19,017 nt of DNA, taken from NCBI GenBank assembly GCA_004356265.1, contig SMXK01000016.1:1-19017 (forward strand). Direction: 5' to 3'. The stretch is from Bacteroidota bacterium (GTDB lineage: Bacteria; Bacteroidota; Rhodothermia; Rhodothermales; UBA10348). Positions within the stretch are counted from its first letter, which is position 1; each line of letters begins with the position of its first letter. Shown in pieces: positions 7,924 to 13,804 of this stretch. Position numbers and translations under genes: made by a program. The notes beneath the pieces were generated by a model. It ran no database searches. It saw nothing but the letters and a program-made list of their open reading frames with translations, and had not been told where the DNA came from.

Positions 7924-8706
7924 CTAACCCAATATTTGTGACACGACAAGGATATCGTACAGTGCATGAGTCCAGGCTGCCACGCCAAATCCGCGAACCA
8001 GGAAGAGACCGTTGAGCGCAAGACCGAAAAGGAATCTGAAGAAAAAAGAGGACAATTCGAACACATCTCCCAGGGGACCGATGTAATGAACCGCACTGAA
8101 AATGGCTGCTCCAACAACTGCTGCTATCAAATATGCCGTTACTTTTTCCGAAGCGAGGTGCTTTATTCCCCAGTACAAGCCGCCTACCAGCAGGACACGG
8201 AAAACCAATTCCTCATACAAGCCAGCGCCGATCGACAACACAAGCATTTCGATCTTCCCGGGTCCGGACGCCTGTGCCGACATTGCGGTGCCCGTAAACG
8301 CCTCAACATTTACCAATCCCGCTGCAAAAATAGCCCCGACTATGTAGGAGACTATGAACGCCACAACAATCGCATACAGCAGGCTCTCCCCGATCATCAA
8401 AAGGAAATATCGCCCATACACGGGTACATTCTTTTTTCGTTCAGCGAAATACACTCCGGTCCCGATCAGGATTACGAGTAGGCCGATAGAAAACAATCCC
8501 GGCGCGCCGATCGTCGACATGGCCTGCTTAATCCAGACGTCTGCTCCAACCCTTATCTGAGCGGTTCCGCCGCCGTTCACTACGAGAATCAATATTTCAT
8601 AGGCCAGAAACAGCGGCAGCGCGGCCAGATAACTGTAAGTGGCCGTACGCGTGAGCGAAAAATATTCTGTGCGCCCACCCGCTATGGCTTTCGTTTGATA
8701 CTCCAT
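7924..8706 (-). CDS. CPBP-family intramembrane metalloprotease
   Basis: 260-residue membrane protein with about six to eight hydrophobic segments. It carries the CPBP (Abi/Rce1-like) motifs: EELVFR near 165-170, FSAVHYIG with the conserved His near 207, RFLFGLALNGLF near 224-235, and AWTHALYD near 245-252. In Rce1 these Glu and His residues form the active site of a CAAX-type prenyl protease; bacterial members have varied roles, often in envelope processing or peptide immunity. All motif residues are intact. The ATG at 8706 lies 4 bases after the stop of the LysM/RlpA gene (a TTG one codon earlier leaves 1 base), so the two are almost certainly co-translated. The substrate is unknown. Confidence 0.92.
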   Translation of the reverse strand: MEYQTKAIAGGRTEYFSLTRTATYSYLAALPLFLAYEILILVVNGGGTAQIRVGADVWIKQAMSTIGAPGLFSIGLLVILIGTGVYFAERKKNVPVYGRYFLLMIGESLLYAIVVAFIVSYIVGAIFAAGLVNVEAFTGTAMSAQASGPGKIEMLVLSIGAGLYEELVFRVLLVGGLYWGIKHLASEKVTAYLIAAVVGAAIFSAVHYIGPLGDVFELSSFFFRFLFGLALNGLFLVRGFGVAAWTHALYDILVVSQILG

Positions 8707-8710
8707 CAAA

Positions 8711-9469
8711 TCAATTTTCCGTAATAATTTCGACGGCCTTCATTTCGATCAGGTCCGTTCCGTCTCTTTTCATTCCTAAGTGTGTTGCAACGGCTTCCGA
8801 AACGTCGATTATTTGAGGGTGTCCGGTAAATGCGCGGTCGATTATTTCTGCAAATGTTTCTTTCTCCGAATCCGGCGAATACAGAAGCACGATAGATCCC
8901 GTTCGAAGGTCCGGATGACTTACGACAAACAGATCCGGTCTGTAAGCCCTCCCACTCGCCGTCGTACGGCCTATATAGTTCTGAGGATACACTACGGCGA
9001 TTCCAGAGCCGATATTTTCCATCGACGCCACGACCTGACGACTATGTTTGACCGAATCTGAGAGATCTGTATCACCATGCCCCGGAATCAATAATGTCTG
9101 TCCAGACCGGAGATTGCTGCCACTCATGGAGTTGGCTCTTTTTATTTCGTTCACCGACACTCCATACTGCCGCGCGATGGCAAAAAGCGTTTCACCGGAC
9201 GCTACTCGAATCCGGCGAGCCAATCTATCGGTTGGTACTCGCAACACATCTCCTGCCTGTAAATAGGCAGGCAAGTTTTCGTTCAGAGTCAAAATCGAAT
9301 CAATCGGAATGTTAAACTGAGTCGAGAGGCTGTACAACGTCTCTCCACCACTTAGAACGAACGGAGAGGTGCCGGTAGTATCCGCGGTCTGTGCGAAGGC
9401 TGAGGCCGCTGGATAGAAAGCGGTTAGAATCGCAATACGAACAATCGCTTTTTTGGCTGAATGTATCAT
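8711..9469 (-). CDS. Exported two-LysM, RlpA-like double-psi beta-barrel protein
   Basis: 252 residues with a signal peptide (cleavage likely after AFA, about 26). Two LysM peptidoglycan-binding domains lie at about 37-78 (FVLSGGETLYSLSTQF) and 86-129 (IRVASGETLFAIARQYGVS). The C-terminal part, about 155-248, is an RlpA-like double-psi beta-barrel: GRTTASGRAY, VVSHPDLRTGS, IIDRAF and QIIDVSEAVATHLGM. In Pseudomonas RlpA the lytic transglycosylase residues are Glu120, His131 and Asp157. The same spacings (11 and 26) pick out Arg174, His185 and Asp211 here, so the Glu is replaced by Arg. It probably binds cell wall; lytic activity is doubtful. Start ATG at 9469. It is followed by the CPBP protease after 4 bases. 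Confidence 0.87.
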   Translation of the reverse strand: MIHSAKKAIVRIAILTAFYPAASAFAQTADTTGTSPFVLSGGETLYSLSTQFNIPIDSILTLNENLPAYLQAGDVLRVPTDRLARRIRVASGETLFAIARQYGVSVNEIKRANSMSGSNLRSGQTLLIPGHGDTDLSDSVKHSRQVVASMENIGSGIAVVYPQNYIGRTTASGRAYRPDLFVVSHPDLRTGSIVLLYSPDSEKETFAEIIDRAFTGHPQIIDVSEAVATHLGMKRDGTDLIEMKAVEIITEN

Positions 9470-9532
9470 GCGAACATAGAATGACGGAAGTGGGATCTGA
9501 ATATGCGGAAATCTATCGACTCCGGCAATACA

Positions 9533-9856
9533 TCAATCAAATCCAAGACCTTCTGCCTCGAGGAGCGCTGACTGGAGTTCGGATCGTGCGTGCTGATCCG
9601 ACTGAGCACCTGCGATCTTAATGCCCTCTTTGTAGGCTGTAATGGCGTCGCTTTGTCGATCCAGCGTTTCGTACAATTTCCCGATGTGGTAGTACGTGCC
9701 TACGTAGTCAGGATCATTTTCGCGCAATTCCTCGAACCATTTGAGTGCTTCTATGTGTTCGCCCTGCTTTCCATATTCGCTTGCCAATGCGAACCGGATA
9801 AAACTGTCGCCCGGGTCTTCTTCGTGATATTGTAAGAGTGTCGTTAATCGATCCAT
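9533..9856 (-). CDS. Small TPR-repeat protein
   Basis: 107 residues with no signal peptide and about two to three tetratricopeptide repeats. SFIRFALASEYGKQGEHIEALKWFEEL (18-44, in two parts) fits a first repeat, then GTYYHIGKLYETLDRQSDAITAYKEGI fits a second, followed by a final helix. TPRs are protein-protein interaction scaffolds; the partner is unknown. The start was placed at the ATG at 9856, giving MDRLTTLLQYH. An open frame continues upstream over the TPM gene, but only as an antisense-like run through its glycine-coding tail, so it is not counted. The ATG is one base past the TPM stop (9858-9860), which indicates translational coupling. Confidence 0.85.
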   Translation of the reverse strand: MDRLTTLLQYHEEDPGDSFIRFALASEYGKQGEHIEALKWFEELRENDPDYVGTYYHIGKLYETLDRQSDAITAYKEGIKIAGAQSDQHARSELQSALLEAEGLGFD

Positions 9857-9857
9857 G

Positions 9858-10679
9858 TTACCAACTACCACCGGCACCACCACCACCAAACGAGCCTCCG
9901 CCCCCGCCGAAACCGCCGCCACCAAAGCCCCCTCCTCCAAATCCGCCGCCGCCGAAGCCGCCGCGGCTGCTTGCTCCGAGTGCACTCCACAACAGTATGG
10001 GCAGCAAACTATTGTTCCGATACCGCGTGCCGCCAGTGCCACCCCGTCTATGCCGCAAGCCGGAGACGACACGAAAAATGATAACAATCACTATAAGAAG
10101 TAAACCTGGTGGGATACCTCGTTGTGTACGTTCGACTTCTCGAAACGAGTCAGCATCGAACTCGCCCGAGGCAGCAGAAATAATAATTGAAACAGCGTCA
10201 ACAACTCCTTGATAAAAATCTCCTTCCCGAAACCGGGGAATCATGATATTTCTCACGATTCGGCCTGCAAGTGCGTCCGGAACAGCACCTTCCATCCCGT
10301 AGCCGGTCGCGATAACGACCTCACGCTCGTCTCTCGACATTAATATCACGATACCATTGTCTTTCCCACCCTGCCCGACCTGCCAGTCACGCCCGACAGT
10401 CAGGGCAAAATCAGCCGCAGTTTTTCCGCCGAGATCCTGAACAGTAACAATTACGATCTGGGTCGAAGTGGTATCGGCGTAACTTTTGAGCATTCCATTC
10501 AACTGCCGCTCCTGAGCGCTTGAGAAAAAGTCGCCCTGATCTGTTACCCACTGACCCGAATTTCGAATTCCGGAGTCGGCGTCAACTTGCGCCACCGCGA
10601 GTGTTGTAAACGCCGGGCTCAGAAGAACAAGAACCAGCGCCAGGAGCCGTTGAAAACGGGAAATCAGCGTATTGTGCAC
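9858..10679 (-). CDS. TPM-domain (DUF477) exported membrane protein with Gly-rich tail
   Basis: About 273 residues. A signal peptide is followed by the TPM domain at about 44-175: WVTDQGDFFSSAQERQLN, STQIVIVTVQDLGG, GIVILMSRDEREVVIATGYGMEG and IMIPRFREGDFYQGV. One membrane helix lies near 193-207 (GLLLIVIVIIFRVVSG). The C-terminus is a run of FGGGG units ending GGSW. This is the usual architecture of TPM proteins paired with LemA; the family has been linked to membrane or photosystem-related protein maintenance, but its biochemical role in such bacteria is not settled. The start is non-ATG: GTG at 10679 or TTG at 10682, 11-14 bases after lemA. It is coupled to the TPR gene by a 1-base gap. 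Confidence 0.9.
   Translation of the reverse strand: MHNTLISRFQRLLALVLVLLSPAFTTLAVAQVDADSGIRNSGQWVTDQGDFFSSAQERQLNGMLKSYADTTSTQIVIVTVQDLGGKTAADFALTVGRDWQVGQGGKDNGIVILMSRDEREVVIATGYGMEGAVPDALAGRIVRNIMIPRFREGDFYQGVVDAVSIIISAASGEFDADSFREVERTQRGIPPGLLLIVIVIIFRVVSGLRHRRGGTGGTRYRNNSLLPILLWSALGASSRGGFGGGGFGGGGFGGGGFGGGGGSFGGGGAGGSW
9861..9965. repeat. GGX/GCC-rich simple repeat encoding the FGGGG tail
   Basis: On the plus strand this is a run of CCNCCNCC triplets with about 15-base periodicity. It encodes four to five FGGGG units at the C-terminus of the TPM protein. It is prone to length change and creates long spurious open frames on the other strand. Confidence 0.75.
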
Positions 10680-10693
10680 CAATAAAACCGGAT

Positions 10694-11287
10694 TTAGAAT
10701 TCTACGACAGGCGCGGTTTCGGCCCCTGCTTGCGCCTCAAATGGCGCCTTCGAATCGAATCCTGTCATGCTTGCTACCAGTGATCCCGGGAATCGTCTGA
10801 TGCTCGTATTGTACGCAGCAACGGATCCGTTATAGTCTCGGCGAGCCTGATTAATCCTGTTTTCGGTGCCTTCGAGTTGAACCTGAAGATCCCGAAAAGA
10901 CTCGGTCGCGCGTAATTCGGGATAATTCTCCGAAATGGCGAGAAGTTTACCAAGAGCCCCGCCTAACCCTTGCTGGGCAGCCATGTATTGCTCGAGTTTG
11001 GCAGGATCTCCCAGATCCGCTGCTGATATTGAAATCGAGGTCGCCCGAGCGCGCGCATTCGTGACGGCTTCAAGAGTTTCGGACTCGAATTCTGCAGCTC
11101 CACGAACCGTGCTCACAAGATTTGGAATAAGATCCGACCGGCGCTGATACTGGGTTTCAACGTTTGCCCACGCCTGTGAAACGGCCTCTTCATGGGTCAC
11201 AAATCCATTGTATGTTCCGACACTGGAGAATGCAAAAAGGCCAACCCCCAACACGATTGCCAGTAGAACTATAGTTCCTGTTTTCAT
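10694..11287 (-). CDS. lemA: LemA family membrane protein
   Basis: 197 residues. An N-terminal membrane helix (TIVLLAIVLGVGLFAF, about 4-20) is followed by a long helical domain. Diagnostic LemA patterns are YNGFVTHEEAVSQAWANVETQYQRRSDLIPNLV (26-58, in parts), LLAISENYPELRATESFRDLQ and ENRINQARRDYNGSVAAYN. The end FPGSLVAS fits the usual FP..L.A. LemA proteins are widespread and commonly sit next to TPM-domain genes; the function is uncertain but envelope-related. Start ATG at 11287. The TPM gene follows after about 11-14 bp. A 115-bp gap separates it from the DUF4252 lipoprotein upstream, so a promoter may lie there. Confidence 0.95.
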   Translation of the reverse strand: MKTGTIVLLAIVLGVGLFAFSSVGTYNGFVTHEEAVSQAWANVETQYQRRSDLIPNLVSTVRGAAEFESETLEAVTNARARATSISISAADLGDPAKLEQYMAAQQGLGGALGKLLAISENYPELRATESFRDLQVQLEGTENRINQARRDYNGSVAAYNTSIRRFPGSLVASMTGFDSKAPFEAQAGAETAPVVEF

Positions 11288-11402
11288 AAGTATCCCGATA
11301 GATGCTGTTAGTCAATTCAGGTCCGGCATACGGCTGAATACCGACTTCAGTTTCTTTGGGTCGGACGATTCCCGGAACACTTCACGGGACCCTCGTGATG
11401 GG

Positions 11403-11996
11403 CTACTTTGAAGAATGCAATTCGCTATCCCATTCTTGCATCTGGCCAAATACTCCGGAAACGAAATTGTCATCCTCGACAATTTTTTCGAGCAAATGGT
11501 CTAGAGCACCCTCTATCCGAATGATAATGAGTTCGTCCTCGTTCAGGACCAGTACCATGAGATCCCGAATTTCATCATACCACTCTCTGTATAAAATCCA
11601 AATGGCCTCGTCCTTCTCACGCACAAAAGTCGCTGGTCGCCAACCATCTTCATCGAAACGAGTCAAGCTGAAAAGATTGATCTCATCTTCTGCGGGCAAC
11701 GATTTAATTTTATATACGCCTACTTTGACCCGCCTCAACTCCTGAATGTATCTCCCGGCCTCATACAAATCGTCGTTGTCGGAGACCCTTCCGAGGATTC
11801 GACCGATCGTAGTAAACGCCCCGCCTTCGAAGGATACCTCCGCCTCTTTCTCGAATCTGGTCCCCGGTATTTCTGATTCAATATCGCGCCTGACATGGGC
11901 GATCTCTTTCGCCGAGAAGCATCCTGGGAGCATCGTTGAGGCTAGAATCGCGATAACAACAATACAATTATTCGTTTTCGAAGTAATGATATTCAT
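11403..11996 (-). CDS. DUF4252-like lipoprotein
   Basis: 197 residues. The N-terminus is a lipoprotein signal with lipobox LPGC (Cys26). The mature part follows the DUF4252 pattern: VSFEGGAFTTIGRILG, RRVKVGVYKIKSL, GWRPATFVREKDEAIWILYRE, LMVLVLNEDELIIIRIEG and LDHLLEKIV. In Bacteroidota such proteins often follow an ECF sigma and anti-sigma pair, but no activity is known. The hydrophilic tail is acidic. It follows the other DUF4252 protein by 9 bases, so the two are probably made together and may interact in the periplasm. ATG at 11996. Confidence 0.82.
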   Translation of the reverse strand: MNIITSKTNNCIVVIAILASTMLPGCFSAKEIAHVRRDIESEIPGTRFEKEAEVSFEGGAFTTIGRILGRVSDNDDLYEAGRYIQELRRVKVGVYKIKSLPAEDEINLFSLTRFDEDGWRPATFVREKDEAIWILYREWYDEIRDLMVLVLNEDELIIIRIEGALDHLLEKIVEDDNFVSGVFGQMQEWDSELHSSK

Positions 11997-12005
11997 CTTT
12001 TTCGG

Positions 12006-12542
12006 TTACAATCCCCCCATGTTGAATTTGTCGCCAATCAAAGAAAGCTGTTCCGGATCAATATTACCGACGATATTCAGATAAATCATTTCATCTGATC
12101 GTTGGTCCGACGAAATGAGTACGATCCCCGCTATATCAAGACCGTTGGTTTTTACATACATCTGGACACTTTCATCCCGGTCATTCACTTTTAAAAATAT
12201 TTCCCAGCTGCTGCGCTCCAGTTCAGCCCGGAGAGTCCTTCCTTGCCTTTGCACAAGATTGACATCCAGTCCGGACAGACGGTATCCACGGACGAAAATA
12301 CCGTCAACCGTAGTTAATAATTCGGCCAGTTCAGGGTCGTCTTTCCGGGCCGCGGCGATAACCAATCGAAGCATGGCTCCATGAATGTTTATCTCCTTGT
12401 CCGCCTCAACGCCGAGTTGACTACTGATTTCGGAAAAGTCCACATAACCGGAATGGTCCGTTATATCCTGGGCAGCAATCGGTTTTGCAGAAATTACCAG
12501 CAGAATCACTACCAGGTTAATGATGTTTTTGTAATAAGTCAT
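12006..12542 (-). CDS. DUF4252-like exported protein
   Basis: 178 residues with a signal peptide (NLVVILLVISAKPIAAQ, cleavage near 25) and no lipobox. The mature part shows the DUF4252 core: GYVDFSEISSQLG, EINIHGAMLRLVIAAARKDDPELAELLTTVDGIFVRGY, SVQMYVKTNGLDIAGIVLISSD and MIYLNIVGNIDPEQL. It is a distant relative of the downstream lipoprotein. The spacing of 22 bp from the anti-sigma gene and 9 bp to the lipoprotein indicates one operon. Its likely place is the periplasm, perhaps as a target of or partner for the sigma pathway; the function is unknown. ATG at 12542. Confidence 0.85.
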   Translation of the reverse strand: MTYYKNIINLVVILLVISAKPIAAQDITDHSGYVDFSEISSQLGVEADKEINIHGAMLRLVIAAARKDDPELAELLTTVDGIFVRGYRLSGLDVNLVQRQGRTLRAELERSSWEIFLKVNDRDESVQMYVKTNGLDIAGIVLISSDQRSDEMIYLNIVGNIDPEQLSLIGDKFNMGGL

Positions 12543-12564
12543 ACGTGATCCTCTCGGCTCGTAT

Positions 12565-13110
12565 TCAGTTTTGAGTTTCCGTCAACACATCAAGTGTGCT
12601 TCCTAGTCGGTCAATAAGAAGAGGCTCGACGACGTCGGAACGAACAGTACCGGCCGCATTCGAGCCCGCATCGGACAACAAAGCCAGTGTCCATTTAACA
12701 TCATCCAGGGCTTGTTCAACCGATGCTATGGGAGCACTTTCCCCATTATTCGTTGCCACGTTGTCACGCAGTACAAACATCACGGCAATAACAATCAGAC
12801 CGGCGAGCGCAAATTTCCGGTACCCGCTCAGCATTATTTCAGTGCGTTCGATCCAGCGCTTAATCGCGCGCTTCCTGATGTCGCGACGAATGGCACGGTG
12901 AATCTCCCGCGAAACGGCTTCCGGGCAGGCGATACTGGGCATGGACCTGAATTCTGAACGGATTCTATTGGCCATCGACACTTCCGCCGAAAGCAAGGCG
13001 TCCTGGTCCAGCAGTGCCTCCAGTTTCACCACTTCGGTCTGCGGCAGTTGCCCGTCCACGTAGGCCTCTATCCGATCATCCCACTGCTCTATTTGATGAT
13101 TATCCGACAT
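12565..13110 (-). CDS. Single-pass membrane anti-sigma factor
   Basis: 181 residues. The N-terminal cytoplasmic part (1-98) contains IEAYVDGQLPQTEVVKLEALL, the typical start of an anti-sigma domain, then a basic amphipathic stretch (HRAIRRDIRKRAIKRWIERT). A membrane helix spans about 100-115 (FALAGLIVIAVMFVLR). About 65 residues follow outside, with no recognised domain. No HxxxCxxC zinc motif is present. Its start overlaps the sigma gene's end by 11 bases, the normal arrangement for a cognate pair. The topology (cytoplasmic sigma-binding N-terminus, one helix, short periplasmic tail) is that of RseA/RsiW-type factors that are removed by stepwise proteolysis. Its function is inferred from position and layout, not from a strong sequence match. 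Confidence 0.82.
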   Translation of the reverse strand: MSDNHQIEQWDDRIEAYVDGQLPQTEVVKLEALLDQDALLSAEVSMANRIRSEFRSMPSIACPEAVSREIHRAIRRDIRKRAIKRWIERTEIMLSGYRKFALAGLIVIAVMFVLRDNVATNNGESAPIASVEQALDDVKWTLALLSDAGSNAAGTVRSDVVEPLLIDRLGSTLDVLTETQN

Positions 13111-13624
13111 ATTCTATATCCATGCGTTCGTTCAATTCTTTGCGCAGTGCTTTTCGGGCTCGGTGCAAATAGACTTTGACCGTATTGAGCGGAATGTCCA
13201 GCACTTCACTTATTTCCTGATACTTGTATTCCTGGATTTCCCGGAGCACCACGATGCTTTTGTGAGGCTCTTCCAAGGTGTCAAGCGCCTTTCTGAGGTG
13301 CTCTTGAAAAATGGAGGATTCTGCCTGGGCATCGGGCAGTGGCGACTGGTCTGCTTTTTCCATCAACACGTCCGTATTCGTTTCCACTCTTTTTTCGTAC
13401 GCTTTGCGCCTTCTGATTGCATCGACACAGGCATTTCGAGTCACTCTCAGCAACCACCCGATCAATCGATCTTCATCGACTGAATCGCGGTGATTCCACA
13501 GCCGCACAAATACATCCTGTGTGACATCCGCCGCACTTTCTGAGGAATTCAGATAGTGGTATGCGAAACCGTACACGCGGTGCCGATACTGGTTAAATAT
13601 TTTGTTGAATCGACTTGTGGTCAA
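13100..13624 (-). CDS. ECF-type RNA polymerase sigma factor
   Basis: 174 residues with sigma regions 2 and 4 and no regions 1 or 3, as in group 4 sigma factors. Region 2 spans about 5-72: IFNQYRHRVYGFAYHYL, ADVTQDVFVRLW and LIGWLLRVTRNACVDAIRRRK. Region 4 spans about 107-160: LRKALDTLEEPHKSIVVLREIQ, then YQEISEVLDIPLNTVKVYLHRARKALR, the DNA-recognition helix. The sequence resembles the SigW/RpoE-like groups. The start is the TTG at 13624: an in-frame stop lies seven codons upstream, and the first internal ATG is at residue 88. It is divergent from the S41 protease gene across a 180-bp shared promoter region, and the anti-sigma gene overlaps its end. Confidence 0.95.
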   Translation of the reverse strand: MTTSRFNKIFNQYRHRVYGFAYHYLNSSESAADVTQDVFVRLWNHRDSVDEDRLIGWLLRVTRNACVDAIRRRKAYEKRVETNTDVLMEKADQSPLPDAQAESSIFQEHLRKALDTLEEPHKSIVVLREIQEYKYQEISEVLDIPLNTVKVYLHRARKALRKELNERMDIEYVG

Positions 13625-13678
13625 TGCTGCGGGCAGTTCATCTCAATTCAGTCGGAAAACGTTCGTCGCTTGAGAAAG

Positions 13679-13690
13679 GTTACACATATG
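13679..13690. promoter_or_regulatory. Half-operator match to the lexA dyad
   Basis: GTTACACATATG is identical to 12 of the 17 bases of the putative lexA operator at 5308-5319; the remaining five positions match at two (14 of 17 overall). A second dyad, TACAC-N5-GTGTA (13681-13695), overlaps it. It lies 55 bases before the sigma start and 115 before the S41 protease start. Confidence 0.35.
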
Positions 13691-13769
13691 GTGTATGGAA
13701 TCATGAAACAAAATCAGCCTTGGTGTCGAATCAGTCGAGTCAGCTCTGCGAATATCTTGAGCCACCTTT

Positions 13770-13789
13770 TATACTGGCCCCGAGGGGCC
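13770..13789 (+). promoter_or_regulatory. Possible -10 element and GC hairpin before the S41 protease
   Basis: TATACT (13770-13775) resembles a -10 box, though no good -35 partner is seen. It is followed at once by GGCCC-CGAG-GGGCC (13776-13789), a very stable 5-6 bp hairpin 15 bases before the ATG at 13805. The hairpin may be an operator or may hold the leader structure close to the start codon. The promoter reading is tentative. Confidence 0.35.
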
Positions 13790-13804
13790 TAAATCCAGCG
13801 GATT

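Noticed and set aside
9857..10087. 77-codon N-terminal extension of the TPR protein
   Set aside because: It would run through the TPM tail in another frame and has no TPR-like sequence; the ATG one base after the TPM stop gives the normal coupled start.
9838..10212. Plus-strand frame of 124 codons rich in proline
   Set aside because: It is the antisense of the glycine-coding tail and the C-terminal half of the TPM gene; the proline runs come only from the GC-rich repeat.
11288..11402. Hairpins in the 115-bp gap before lemA
   Set aside because: Only 5-bp stems (TCCCG/CGGGA, CTGAA/TTCAG) are present, without a T-run; they are within chance expectation.
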